Positions 11,374-24,373 of a DNA stretch of 64,000 bases are shown one piece after another; the stretch's first letter is position 1, and the number at the start of each line of letters is the position of its first letter. The DNA is taken from contig JARWIR010000010.1 in the NCBI GenBank assembly GCA_029959085.1, positions 14,281,001-14,345,000 of the forward strand, read 5' to 3'. Both the position numbers and the translations under genes were made by a program. Origin of the DNA: Nemophila menziesii (Eukaryota > Streptophyta > Magnoliopsida > Boraginales > Hydrophyllaceae). The notes under the pieces were generated by a model. That model was not told the origin of the DNA, made no database searches, and worked only from the letters and a program-made list of their open reading frames with translations.

Positions 11374-13313
11374 GTGAGTAATTAAAAAAACGCTAAATTT
11401 ATTAAGCTTCTTAAGAACCACAAATGCTAGTGCGGACTTTGATTGACAACCCGTCTTTTCCCCCTTTAGCCTTATCCCTTATTTGTGGGTATGCGTTTTT
11501 GTTAAATAGGTAGTTCTATTTAATACTTATCATTGATGGGTTATTAATATTTGTTATTTGACCTATTTGTATTAGAGTTAAATATTAATATATGTCACTA
11601 AACCCCTTTGTCTCATTAGTATTTTTTATTTGATAATTGTTTAATGAAATTCGCATATTAATAATTATTGTTTGATTCTTCTGGGATGGATTATATATTA
11701 ACATTTGATAGTTGACCATTTTAGATGAAAAAATATAAATATGGTTAATCTATCTTTTAAAATGTATTATTTATTTTTAAAATTATTAAAAGTTAAAACA
11801 ATAGGATCAGATATCTTTTTAATATTTATACTAAAAAAACTAAAAATATTGGGTAAATTTAGACTACAAGCCGGAGCAATTAAAGTTGAAACCTTCAAAT
11901 CCCCCTTGAATAACATGCAAATGTTTAAAATGGGTTGATGTAAAACATAACATCCCAATAACATCATTTGGGATACATCGTATTTAATTTGAATACATGT
12001 TTTATTCTCTGTTTATGTGTTTTGATTTAATGTTTGTTTTCCTTGCGGTGCGCAACGTATAGGCTTACCTTAATAGTAGTTAGATGGTCACCCGGAAGGG
12101 GTGTCTAATTATTGAAACACCACATAACGTCTAGAACAAGGCTTAGACCTGACAAATCAGCCTAACTAGATAATCATTAGGGTATGTTTTCACCACTATC
12201 ACCATGTATGGAATTGAATTGTTTAGGGTCTTGTCGGCACTTGATAACCCTAAGTTTAGGCTGCCTCGTGGTTGTGCAGCCCCCGTAGTCTCTCTTAAGG
12301 TCTAAGGTATGGGAATTTAGAATCCTGACTATTGCGTATCTCATGATTTACCCTTATACAATAGAATAACCAAAACTAGTGGGGATTACTTGCTAATATC
12401 TCGAGCTACACTATCATACTATTTGCTCTTCTCTCCTATTTAATTTTCTGTCTTTTAAATTATTAGTCTATTTTTCTTATTTGAAAATCAAGCAAAAATC
12501 TCTTTTCTTTTATTTTCCTGCGTATTAATCTAATCTAGCTTTCATATTTGCACTTGATAATTTGCATAAGTTCTTCCTAACCTTCATAGTCTCTGCGGAA
12601 CGAATCTTATTTATCAGTAAAACTTGCATACGTCATGTATACTTGCAGCACCGTGCTAGGTTAGGGTGTTTACTTTTGCACTTATTTATATCATATTTTT
12701 ATCACACCCTAGTCAACACCGGTGAGTAATTAAAAAAACGCTAAATTTATTAAGCTTCTTAAGAACCACAAATGCTAGTGCGGACTTTGATTGACAACCC
12801 GTCTTTTCCCCCTTTAGCCTTATCCCTTATTTGTGGGTATGCGTTTTTGTTAAATAGGTAGTTCTATTTAATACTTATCATTGATGGGTTATTAATATTT
12901 GTTATTTGACCTATTTGTATTAGAGTTAAATATTAATATATGTCACTAAACCCCTTTGTCTCATTAGTATTTTTTATTTGATAATTGTTTAATGAAATTC
13001 GCATATTAATAATTATTGTTTGATTCTTCTGGGATGGATTATATATTAACATTTGATAGTTGACCATTTTAGATGAAAAAATATAAATATGGTTAATCTA
13101 TCTTTTAAAATGTATTATTTATTTTTAAAATTATTAAAAGTTAAAACAATAGGATCAGATATCTTTTTAATATTTATACTAAAAAAACTAAAAATATTGG
13201 GTAAATTTAGACTACAAGCCGGAGCAATTAAAGTTGAAACCTTCAAATCCCCCTTGAATAACATGCAAATGTTTAAAATGGGTTGATGTAAAACATAACA
13301 TCCCAATAACATC
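10618..13313. repeat. Tandem duplication, 2 x 1,348 bp, apparently identical
   Basis: 10618-11965 repeats at 11966-13313 with an offset of exactly 1,348 bp. I found no difference in the parts compared, including matching 65- and 66-codon frames on both strands. Each unit holds the 3' half of the solo LTR plus about 590 bp of host flank. The sequence atttg occurs at the left edge (10618-10622), at the junction (11966-11970) and after the right edge (13314-13318). This points to a very recent microhomology-type duplication, or to an assembly artefact. Confidence 0.93.
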
Positions 13314-13556
13314 ATTTGATTTCATTTTTTTTCTACAGGTCATGTAGATGCGAGAAATATATTATACTTAAGGAAAAAGATCAATGATCTTGTCATTTCA
13401 ACAAAAACAACAAAAATAAACAAAAATGTAAGATATACCACTATCTGTTATAAAATGAGCTAGTCCACCATATATCATAATAATGTCTTTATTCCCACTT
13501 GTCATATAATTTATTTCTTTCTTTTTAGTAATTCTTATAGTTTTTACATAAATTCC

Positions 13557-13722
13557 TATATATATATATATATATATATATAAAAGGGGATATTTGTTTC
13601 TAACTGTTTTTTTAAGTTACTTATTCTACAATAGCTAATCACTCCTCTCTCTTTCTTAAAAACAAGAATTCCCTCTCTCTCTCTCTCTATATATATATAT
13701 ATCTATATCTCTCTCTCTCTCT
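13557..13722. repeat. (TA)n and compound (CT)n(AT)n(CT)n microsatellites
   Basis: A (TA)n run of about 12 units lies at 13557-13582. A CT-AT-CT compound tract lies at about 13671-13722. In copy 2 the first is nearly absent (30034-30050) and the second has become a pure CT run of about 40 units (30142-30225). Confidence 0.85.
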
Positions 13723-15341
13723 CCACCCCTGCCGTGAAACCCACAGAAGGTACCATCACATAAAACCTAAACACCACTAGGCAAACACCATGAGGTTTTG
13801 CATGAGACCATATCTACCACTGCCAGAACAACTTGCATCTTTCTTCCACACGATGCATTTGATTATTCACCTACGCATCTCAAGTCGGGATGATTTTGAA
13901 AAACAATTGGTTAATAACAGTTTATGATATCATTTGGTTTGCACCATAGAAAAACAAAATTTAACTTCAAGGAAACCTCCATGATATCATCTAATTCTAT
14001 AAGAACACATCTTTAACAACTTTCTAATTTTATCCTTGGTATTAACTTAATTTTTGTTGATATATTTGTAGCGTTGAAAAAATAAAGGCATGTTATCACC
14101 TCATCTGGAAGTTCGTTTATCAAAATGTGTGGCAAGGATAAGATCTTCATGATGATATTTGTACACCCGGATCGCTCGAACTAAATTCGTAAGGCAATGA
14201 TCTGTAAAGATTGTAACAGAGACACAAAATACAATTTAGACTAAAGAATAAACTGATCTATCAATGGAATTAAACCTCTGAGTTCATTCATTGTCATGGT
14301 AATCGTTTCACAAAGATTTTGGATCAGAAAATTAAGAACTAAACAAGAAGACTAGAGAAAAATATAGGGGGTTTAGGGGGTATACAAATATTGAGATCAT
14401 GTTCCTTTGTGTTTAGTTCCGATTTAATTGTATACTTGATTTATTACTAAGGTTAATAAATATAAATTAAAGCTAAATGGATTGCTTATATTTTTTAATA
14501 GTTAGAATTAATAGGAGTCGATTTTATGGATCTATTGTGGTAATTGATTATTCTTAAATTAATAGAATTTTGCTCCCGGTAAATTTGTAATTGTTGAGCA
14601 AGTTTTAAATTTTGGTGTACATGAGTATGAATAGAAAATCGACCTAAAAATCTCTCTATAGAAGAAGAGATTTTGTAAACTCTCAGACCGACGACAAAAA
14701 AAGAAAACACACATATATATTTTTATATCATGCATCTTATTTGTTCCCATAAAGTTCTTTTAGAAAACCAATTACCCATGTATAACAAATATCCTAATAT
14801 TTACATTAATATTCATTTAATTTATCTACAAACCTACCCACCATCCTTTAGTATCTCCTCTCTACTTTCAAACAGTCCACCATCTCTTAGAAAAAGAAAG
14901 GCCCGTCTATGAAAACCATCCACCATGATATAAACACCATCCACCACCCCTCTTTGCCTCAAAAACACCACAACAAAGCAAAGCTCCACGAAAAACTCAC
15001 ACCACCCTCACTTATCTCCTTTCTCGTAAGAAACTAGCCACCATGCCAATAGTTGCTCCACTACATATCTCCTCTAAGAAACACCACCATCACCAAAGAT
15101 CCACACACCTTATCCAGGGATGCTAAGATCCTCAAAACAAACATCGAATCCCCTATCATCACACAATTTTAGCAAAATCAATGGATAATAATTATTCAAG
15201 GCTCTTGCGATGCTAACCATCGTAAAATACACCATATCCTCCTTCAATGTTGTGATTTAGCAACAACTAAATTGAGAGGCCTAATGTTTAGTTTTCGCTC
15301 TTAACAACCTACAAGATCAAAAAAATGACCCTCGTGTACGA
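13723..15341. other. Segment B1, left part, no gene recognised
   Basis: AT-rich, homologous to 30226-31842. A C/A-rich stretch (14820-15120) gives short proline/histidine-rich frames, but they are not kept open in step between the two copies and look accidental. Confidence 0.6.
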
Positions 15342-15345
15342 CTTA

Positions 15346-15840
15346 TGTTGAACTATAAATCTCATATAATGCCTTCTCCGCCTCGTCCAAATGGTTCAAT
15401 TTTTTTGTTTAGTTGGCAATTAAACATGGTATGAGAGCTCCACGGCCTAGAGGTCTTAGGTTTGAGTCTCTTCACCACCACCAACTATAGATTTTCACGA
15501 GCAAGGCTTAGATCTATCTATCTCTCCTACTAAGAATGCACACAAGGGGGCGTGTTGAAATATAAATCTCATCCGATGCCTTCTTTTCCTCTTCCTATTG
15601 GTTCGCACTTTTAGTTGAGTTGACAAGTTAACGTGGTATTAGAATTATATAGTATAGAGGTCCTGGGTTCAAATGTCTTCATCGCCACCCAATATAAATT
15701 TGCACGTGAAAGTCTTAGATCTATCTACCTCTCTTACGAAGCCTGGACATGTGGGAATTTGTTAAGCTATAAATCTCATATAATGTCTTTTTCGCCTGCT
15801 CCCAATGGTTCAAACTTCTAGTTGAGTTGGAAATCTAACA
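15346..15840 (+). mobile_element. TRIM retrotransposon, three-LTR tandem form
   Basis: Three 81-bp LTRs lie at 15346-15426, 15553-15633 and 15760-15840. They begin TGTTGAA or TGTTAAG and end ...CA (the second has CG). Each of the first two is followed by an initiator-tRNA-Met-type PBS (tggtatgagagc at 15427, tggtattagaat at 15634) and a 126-bp internal region with no ORF. A purine-rich stretch (aaggggg or gtggga) lies just before the next LTR. Flanks are ctta at 15342-15345 and 15841-15844, consistent with a 4-5 bp target duplication. Size and structure fit a terminal-repeat retrotransposon in miniature, which depends on autonomous elements for mobility. Confidence 0.8.
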
Positions 15841-16152
15841 CTTATGTTAGAGGAAATTACATTAGGAGGCCTACGAACACTCCACTTTCCTGAGTATGAT
15901 TAATATATAGTTCTCATGATGTTATGATATGCATTTTTTGATGTTTGCGTAGTATTTATGTTTTAATATCTTTGACGCGATGTTATTGTTAGCTTAATGA
16001 CCATGTTTTCCATTTCTCTTTTACCTTTTATTTTATAGTTAATTTGAATAGATTTTAAGTTCATCAAGTGATAAATAAGAACAAATAAAAAGTATTGCAA
16101 ATACAGTTTCTAATTTCCTTTACCACCCACAGGCCATGCTACAGAAATCACC

Positions 16153-16525
16153 ACCTAGGCGCCAACTCCCCCCTCAGCCGATTACGCCTAGTAAAATTCT
16201 AGGCGGGTTTATCTAGTGCCTTATTCACCATGGAAGAGGCACCTAGCATGCCTAAGCGCTAATTAATGGCAAAAAGTGGCCGCCTAATCTTCTTTCTATT
16301 TTTCTTATTCTCGAGAATTCTTGAAATGATATTATAACAAATTTTTTAGTATTTCTATATATACTATAGTGTTTTTAGATGAATTTATAACTTAAATAGT
16401 TAATTTTTTTTATAATTAATACGTATATATTACTAAATTTACAAATTTACTCAACCTGATTCAAAACCGTCTAGTCTTGCCTAGGCTCCGTATAATCCCG
16501 CCTAGGCGCTAGGCCCCAGACGACC
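16153..16525. repeat. CGCCTAGGCG palindrome-rich repeat
   Basis: Repeated cctaggcg/aggcgcc-type palindromes cluster at both ends (16153-16300 and 16470-16525) around an AT-rich middle, as in a non-autonomous element with poorly conserved inverted ends. The paralogous copy is at 32652-33012. The family is not identified. Confidence 0.45.
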
Positions 16526-16570
16526 TATGACACGAAACCGATATCTACAACATATCCTACCAGATAGATC

Positions 16571-16591
16571 GCATGGTTGAAAAAACCATGC
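16571..16591. other. Short perfect hairpin
   Basis: gcatggtt and aaccatgc form an 8-bp stem around a gaaaa loop. The paralogue at 33060-33080 keeps the hairpin apart from one changed base. No function is evident. Confidence 0.5.
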
Positions 16592-16862
16592 AATTTTTTT
16601 AGTTAAAACATGGCGCTAGTTTGAACAATGGATTTTTGGTGCACACCATGGTTTGATCTCCACTTATGCTTTGGAGTCACTAGTATTATACTTATATTCC
16701 ATGTATTACATTCATACGTAATCATTCTCTTTAAGGTACTGAAAAAGAGGCTGGGTTTTGATTATGCTATATGTGCTTTAGTTGCTTCTGAGCAAAAGAT
16801 TCTTGTTGTTGAGACTACAAGAGGTGTGGTTGAGTGATGTAATGAATTCATAAATAAGGAAC

Positions 16863-16866
<4 letters not shown>

Positions 16867-16910
<44 letters not shown>
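16867..16910. repeat. (TC)n microsatellite, about 21 units
   Basis: A pure TC run. The paralogous site near 33354-33363 has only about five units. Confidence 0.9.
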
Positions 16911-16913
<3 letters not shown>

Positions 16914-18017
16914 CAATCCAACCCATGCTCCAGATAGTGTGTACTGTCAATTATCAGTATGTCAATAAAGTACTTTGTACATATAAATTATTGTAATGAA
17001 TATTTTACAAAGGTGATTTTAGACTTGAATGATGGTAGAAGAAATAAGGTTTACAGTGATGGAATAGGGTTTTGAGAAATTATAATAAGCCTTTAAATCC
17101 CAACAAGATACCATGGAACAATTAGAACTTCAATTTACTAATGAGTAATGGTCGGTATCAACCAAAAAGGTATCACCTAAATATCACCCATGATGTGGTG
17201 GTTAAATGGTCCAAATTACTATTTTTCACTTTTTTATACATTTGACGTAAAAAAGACCAGACTCTTTAATATTTTGTAATCGTACTCCATAGATGGATCT
17301 GCATACTACAGTGGAGTTAATGATTCTGCTCCTCTTCTTAGTTAACTAATCAGCATATCTTTTGTCTATTAGAAGATATGTTGTAGCTCGAAAGTAATAT
17401 TCTATAACAAGATATAACCACATTCTCACATAAGTCCGTTGGGACTAATCCCAAGACTCATAACGTTTTTTACTAACGCATACAACTCTAACAATTCAAC
17501 TTACAACCGAAATTTATGAAGCCTCATTCCTCTGCCATTTTGACCCACTAAGAAAAGTTCACCCCGCCAAATACCGTATTCGACATTTTTATAGCACCAG
17601 TCAGTGATGAGTTTAAACCCCGCAATAAACCCGCCGTCAACCTTTTTACCCATGCTTGTACGATATATATGGCTGCATTAATAATTCGGTACCTTCTTGA
17701 CCCATATAGTTTCTGGCACAATATTGGGTTTGAAAATACGCTTATTCGGGTTCCTTCAGATTTGATAAATGGTTGTCTAAAAAATTAAGATAAATTCAAT
17801 TTTATCAACTAAATTGTTTTTTGCTTCTGTCACGTGCTCATCAGTGACTCCTGTGTTGTACTAAAGTAGACATTACTTGAAAAAAAAGATTCTTTTGTCC
17901 GACTGTGCGTTCCCCTAGCTTAGTGGAAAAGAGATTCACTCTAAATAATGGGCTTCCTAGAGCCCATCAAGCATCTACAGCCCTCTCAAGGAAAATTATT
18001 TGCATTTCCAATCGCAT

Positions 18018-18288
18018 AAGAAAGTGTGTGAAATATGGGACAAGAATTTAAAATGTTTCAAACTGTTGGGTTATACGAGTTGTCTTGATTTTGACTATGA
18101 AGGTGCTTCTGATATAAATAAGTATTGGGACGCTAAAATGGAGAGAGTTTACGATAAAGATTAGGTAAGGAGTCCTGAAGTGAAGCTTGAAGAGTTGAAA
18201 CAAGCTTCTATAAAATGATATTAAAAATCTAAGATCTCGTCAAGAAGAGGTGAATGTACCCAGGTGGTTGTTAAATATTCTGCAATAA
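18018..18288 (+). pseudogene. Unidentified host-gene relic (exon-like)
   Basis: The plus strand gives a clearly protein-like translation of roughly 88 residues: KVCEIWDKNLKCFKLLGY, then NKYWDAKMERVYDKD, a stop, SPEVKLEELKQASIK, a frameshift, and RQEEVNVPRWLLNILQ with a terminal stop at 18286-18288. The acidic/basic composition and long near-open frame are unlike the flanks, and a 3'-UTR-like AT-rich tail follows. The paralogue at 34534-34813 carries further damage. I do not recognise the family, and whether it was a local gene or a captured fragment cannot be told. Confidence 0.4.
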
Positions 18289-21200
18289 ATATTCTGCAAT
18301 AAACATTCTGCAATAAACATTCTGCTTTATAGTAGGTTCGTTAGGATAAACAGGTAATCTGTGGGAAACAACCATCTTATTGTTCTTTCTCGTGAGCTAT
18401 TGCCCTCTCCCATCTTGTTTCATATTAACCAGAGCCATTATTTTTTGTGGACATTCATATATTAATATAGCAGCTTATAATTGTTTCATATGGGTGATTT
18501 GTATGTCAAATTTCAGCTTCTTTCTCAAACATCACTAAAAGAGGAAAGGAGACTATTTTGCGTTTTAAGTTTATGCTTTTACTTTTGTACATGCTATAGT
18601 ATCTTTAGTTAATTATACAAATATATTAAATATCAGATTACATAACACATCAAACATCACCATGGCAAAAAAATTCCAGATATCATTAGAGAGCTTTATT
18701 ATTATCTATTCCATCTAATTACATATTATATACATTCTTTAAGGTAGATAATGCCTCCTCCCTTTCAGATTCCATATCAAGGAAGCAACAACAGCTCTTG
18801 CAGTAGCATTCACCGACTAAATATGTCTGATTGCCTACCCCTTTTATTACACAATAAAAAATTACAAAGTTAGTAACATCTAGGTAACATTTATCACATA
18901 ACCCTCAAACAAAATACACCAAGCCATAAGTATAGAAATTAGCAGAATGTATATGATAGTAAAGTAGCAAAAAATCTTACCATGCTAATTACTCAAATTT
19001 TGAAGCTTGACTGAAATGACATGACCATCAATCTTATCCTTGACAAGAGGATAATTTCTAATTTTGTAGATGAACCTATTTGCAAAATATAAAATGTTAA
19101 TATTAATGTCGTTTTCATACTTTTTACTATTAATTTATTTCAACTAAATAAGCACGACTCAGTTAAACTATGGTGGTCAATATAGTTTTCTTGACATGCT
19201 TAATCATGTAAAACAGTACAAATTATTTAAATTGTTTCATCGCTCATATATGTTATTAGTTATCTCTGAGATCATCACATGTCATTTTGTGAATGAATAT
19301 GCCAGAAGTTGATTATTGGAGTAGGTTCCACATAATGTTTCGTTATGTTCATCTTCTTCTTTTTCGTTAGTTTTGTTTGGTTCTGGGTTGCTTTAGATCT
19401 GTCATTTTTCGAACAAAAAAAATTTGTCATTTATTTGACTTTGGTGAATGAAGATGTTAAGAGTGATATAATAACTGGTTAAACAAATCAGTGGTGGAGG
19501 GGGCATTTGGGGCTCTCTAGGTTTTCAAATAAATTATATTACATTAAAACCTTTTGGTCTTCCCCAAATTTTCTAAATCTTCACTTGACCCCTCTTAATT
19601 TTTTAAGGTTTTTATACATTTTGTTGTTTGTACAAATATTTTATTGTTTTTACTCTTTAGGATGAAACATAGGTTATTTTGCATGTGTAGAACTTTCATT
19701 TGCAATTAAATAAAATAGAGAATATAATGCAATTTTTGTATAATATATATAGGGACCTATAGTGTAATTTATTTGAATTATGAATTTTTGTTTACAGGCC
19801 AATGAAGTTTGTGAGCAACAAGTCCAATTTTGTTGACATAATTGCATTAAAGATCTTTATGTTATGTAAAAATTACAGACCTTTATATTATGTAAAAATT
19901 ACACTACAAGTCCCTATTTTAAATATTTCAATATAATTGTACTATAGTTTCCGCTTGACAAGATGAAAAGGAGATAAGGCCAGGATTAGCAAGATACACA
20001 ATGAAATCAAAATAAAAAATTATTTAACACTTATTAAAAGTTCTATGCTTGATCAATTTCTTTTTTGTTATGATAAGGCTTAAAGACATAAGAACAATCA
20101 AACATTTTAAAAGTAACACTTTGATTTAAACTAGTCAAATTTTATAAGACTGAGTTTATAGTTTGAGATTGAGAAAAATCGTATCTATTATATCTAGCAC
20201 TACAAGAATGTCTACATTTCTTTCCCGGGAATAATTCTAAATTTCTAGTTGTATGGAAATTAAAGGGATCTATCTATAAATTAGTAGTACTATTCAAATA
20301 TTTTAAACCCACGGCAATATTATTCTAAACAACCAGACAAAAGGAATTACATATGATACTTATAGAGAATGAGCAAGAAACAAATTATACAAAAAATATC
20401 ATAACCAAAAAAAAAGAACAAGACATCGACAAGTCAAATCTAGTGGCATCAATCAAGGTTTCATCTTGGATTTCATTTTAGATTCTTTAAATTACGATTG
20501 AACTACTAGTTTCAATGAATTTATCAAAAGAATTAACAAACACAAAAACAGTTAATGTGTGAGATTATTTAATCCTAACATGTGGTAATAGAACCAAATT
20601 TTGATCTGCTCTACAAACAATTTCTCCAAAATCATAACTATATAAAAATTACGTTAACGCCACTAGCTACACGCGTGAATTATCAAACCAAATTGGTATA
20701 CATGGAATTTAAGAAACAATTTATAAGTTTTTTTTGGGACAAGTAAAACAATTTATAAGTAAATAAACAAATTAATTAAATAATTAAAGAGACCAGTAAA
20801 GTAATACTTGAAGACAAATTTATTTTTTGGCCAGTCTCTATAGATTGGTTTTGCTTAGACTTCCTTGGAAATGTTTAATAAATTCATTACCCTTCTCAAT
20901 AACTTGGCTCGTTCAATTCTCTTTCTCAGAAAGTCCAGAAACTAATTTTTTTCCTGCTAAAAGTATGACACATAATGTTTTATAGCAGCATAATATTTTA
21001 TTAAACCTTAATACAATATATTCATAAAACAGTAAATTAATACTTGCCAGTAGGCATGTAATATAACGAATAATTTCCTTTATTACCAACCCTGTAAACC
21101 CTATGTGTTTGCTTTCCACCTAGCCTCTGTAACTTCCTTGTTCAAGATCTGTAAATTAACTTCAAAAATAATAGTACCATTAACTTACAAATGACAACTC

Positions 21201-21353
21201 AGTCATGGTTAGGTGTGTTAACTTGTATATCACGAAACCGGAAATGTCAAATAATATTCTCCAACGAAAAAGAGCTTTCCCTCACATTATTACGTAATCA
21301 TAGAATGTGTACTTTGTTTTTATCGTATAGTTTAAAATTTAAATGCAATAAAG
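18289..21353. other. Segment B1, right part, no gene recognised
   Basis: AT-rich non-coding sequence co-linear with 34814-37750 in copy 2. Around 19850-19910 the phrase ttatgtaaaaattaca repeats. CACTACAAGAATG at 20198 resembles a CACTA terminus but has no partner. Confidence 0.6.
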
Positions 21354-23499
21354 GGTCAAACATGTTTAACTATTTTTACAAGTTGTCCTATCATTAAAAG
21401 AGCGCTTTTTTGCCACTCAAACAATTGAAACGAATAAACATTACCAACCGTTAATGTTTAACTCTGGTTTTAAAAATGAAAAGCACGTGCAAAAAGGAAA
21501 CCCTATTTAAGATTACAATGCTCAAATATAAGAATTCACAAATTTACTATCACAATGAACTTACTTGTGGCATGTTCCTTAAGAAATCAAGGGAACAGGA
21601 GACCTCACATGGAGCACCAAAAATATAATCCTGGAAATATCAGTTCAGATGATTTACAATACGAAGGAAGTGTATAGAGATGATTAAGTAGGGAATTTGA
21701 AACAAAATCCGAATAGAATAAGAAATAGAAAGAGATGGGTTTGCTGATAAATTGAGATTGTGAATTTCAAAAAGTTTAAATACCTTAGCAGGTGTGATGT
21801 TTCACTCATGACAATATTTTCAGTTGGGCCTACGTATTCAATTATGCCCATATTTTTACTTGGACCCATATATTCACTTATGTCCATATTTTCATTCAGT
21901 TCCACGTATCCTTTCTTCATCATAAGATAAATGTAACCCAAAAACATTGTAAGAAATTATTTAACAATAACTATGTGACAAGGCTCGGGATTTTAATATA
22001 TATATATATATGTGCAAATAGATAAACAACTACATTGTGGCTACAAAGCCTTAATAATTATAAACTATCTCAAAGTACAATGTAATTGTAGTGTACCCAT
22101 GTCGGCAAACATGATAACAATCTCTAAATTTTAATCTTAGTATCTTAGAGTATTAGGCATATAGTAACTAGTATATATCATACTATCTTACCATGACAAT
22201 CTGATGATTGTTGAAATGGCATGATCAACGACCTAGGTGTAAAACATAAAAATAAAATATTAATGATTTTTACTCAGTTTAACATGTAATGTTTTAACTA
22301 AATATGTATTATATATATATGTTGTTCATGTATTTTCTAATTTTAGATGCTTAAAATTGGCAAAAGGTAGTGAATAGATGGTGGATAGATGAACGAGGGT
22401 GCCCATGTCAAAGGGACTAGTCATTTACAAATTAATTTCAACCAGGAATATCAATTCGTAACTAAATATTTTGATATATATTATAGCTTATAGATAACAA
22501 TACATACGCCATTAACTTAGGTAGATGTAACTAACAAAACATTCTAGATTTGAAGATTTTTACAATTTTTTTGAATAAGTTTAAAAGAATATTTAATTAC
22601 ATCTAAATATAAATAATCAACTGGGGATAATTTTGAACAAATATAAGAAAAAACTTTGAAAATTAACATCTAATTGAGAATTTTATTTATTATAATATAG
22701 TTATTAAAAACTTGATTGTATATATAAGCATATATTATGTGTCTTATGTATGTAGAGTGAAAAGAAAAATAATAAATCATATAAAACTTCAAAATTGATA
22801 ATGTTGGAGGTACCTTGACTTGAGGGTTTGATAATGTTGGAGGTACCTTGAATTCGGAGAAGGTGTTGGACATGACATTCAGGTCCAAAATACATTTATT
22901 TTTTATTCAAAGAAGACGGTTGAAGATTTTTTAGGTTTAGAAAAGAATATCATTAATTTTAGAGCAAATTTCATTTTTAGATTATTAACTATGGGCTTAA
23001 AGATATTTTTAGTCCAAACGTTTCAAAAGTATATTTTCAGGCCAAAACGTATTTAAAACGTTTCATTTTAGAACATTTAACTAATTTCATGAAATATTTT
23101 ATAGATTTTAAATATATTTTGTACATTTCAAATAAACTAGCAATTATAAAATATATGAAATATCTCACGCAATTAGTAAAATTTTCTAAAATTAGGCATT
23201 TTAAAGACATTTGGTCTAAATTTGAATTTACTAGTAACTTTATATTATAATTTTCCAATCTAATCATAACCGTTTATTATATTAATAAAATACTTGTCAT
23301 TAGGTTAATTATGTATTTACTAAAATTAGATTTTGCAAGTTGAAAACATTGGTTGGTATTGAACCATATAGTATTAGATGGAAATATTTTCATATATCGT
23401 TTTCTCAGTCAGTTCTGGGGGTTTCACATTTTTAAATAAAATAAATATATATTATAAATAGAAACGATTCTTACAAAGAGTTTATCTAAATATCTGGTT

Positions 23500-23805
23500 C
23501 ACTACTACGGAATTCGCCTTTAGCGACCGCCAAGATGGTCGCTAGAGGTGCGTAAAGTGGTTGTTAAATATTTTTTTGAACGTTTTTGGTCGCCAAGGTT
23601 GGTCGTTAAAGGTTTTATTGAACGTTTGTGGTCGCCAAAGGTTGGTTATTGCTGTCTGGTAGTTAGAATACTCCTTCGTCGACTACGGTTTAACTCTGTC
23701 GATCACTTACCTCCAATAACCACTCCCACGGTAGGCAAATGTTATCTTCATTAGCGACCACATGTTACCTCTGCCGACCACTCACCTCGATTAACTTGAG
23801 TGTAT
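23500..23805. mobile_element. CACTA-like terminal fragment with subterminal repeats
   Basis: It begins CACTACTACGG followed by ttcgcctttagcgaccgc. Repeated ggtcgc(c/t)aaaggttgg and attgaacgttt motifs run on to about 23805. The CACTA start and dense short subterminal repeats fit an En/Spm-type end. I find no clean opposite terminus or 3-bp target duplication, so it is probably an old fragment. Paralogues are at 39399 and 52689. Confidence 0.45.
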
Positions 23806-24373
23806 CATTAGAAATTAACATATGTAATTAAGTCTTAGCTTTGATTTATAATTAGGTAGTTAAAATATGACTCCCTTGGACATCTGAAAGTATTGAGTTA
23901 AAATAAAGATATCAAGTACATAACACTTTCTTTCCTAATATCTGGTTTACCTTCATATGAACCATTTGATGTAGGAAAAATATTGATTAAGTGGTGCCCT
24001 CTACCAGTATGAGTTTTATTGTAGAAAACTAAAGTATCTTACATGTTGAATATGTCCAATCATAAAAGCCATTAATATCTTTGATTAGTAAAATACTTAC
24101 AAGGTATTCTTATCCTATTAACCTAAGATTCTTAAAAATATAAGATTATTGATACCAACACTTGTTAAAGGGATACAATGTGCTTGTATGCCACAACTTG
24201 CATTTAAAATTACTCAAAATGAAAAAAACTAAAAATAATGTGAAAGGGAGCAAATATAAGGATAAATGATGTTCCATAAAAAAGGATGATATATATGATA
24301 CCACTTAACCCAAAATATGGAAAAGGTTCAGACAAACAACAAATATGAAGTAGAGAGAATTTAAATATTTTGC

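Noticed and set aside
10618..13313. CRISPR, satellite or attachment-site array
   Set aside because: Only two long identical units with no spacers. The setting is plant nuclear DNA with LTR sequence inside the unit.
11741..13315. Duplicate 65- and 66-codon ORFs on both strands as small genes
   Set aside because: They duplicate because the DNA does. Both strands are open in AT-rich sequence, and the paralogue in B2 does not keep them.
15427..15490. tRNA-derived SINE, because of B-box-like ggtttgagtc and gggttcaaat
   Set aside because: The 81-bp flanking direct repeats with TG...CA ends, tggtat(g/t)agagc PBS and purine tracts fit a TRIM better; no A-box/B-box pair at the right spacing nor poly-A tail.
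20198..20210. CACTACAAGAATG as the end of a CACTA transposon (also 36757)
   Set aside because: No inverted partner with matching 3-bp target duplication. The nearest ttgtagtg (about 22087) is not preserved in the paralogue at 38327.
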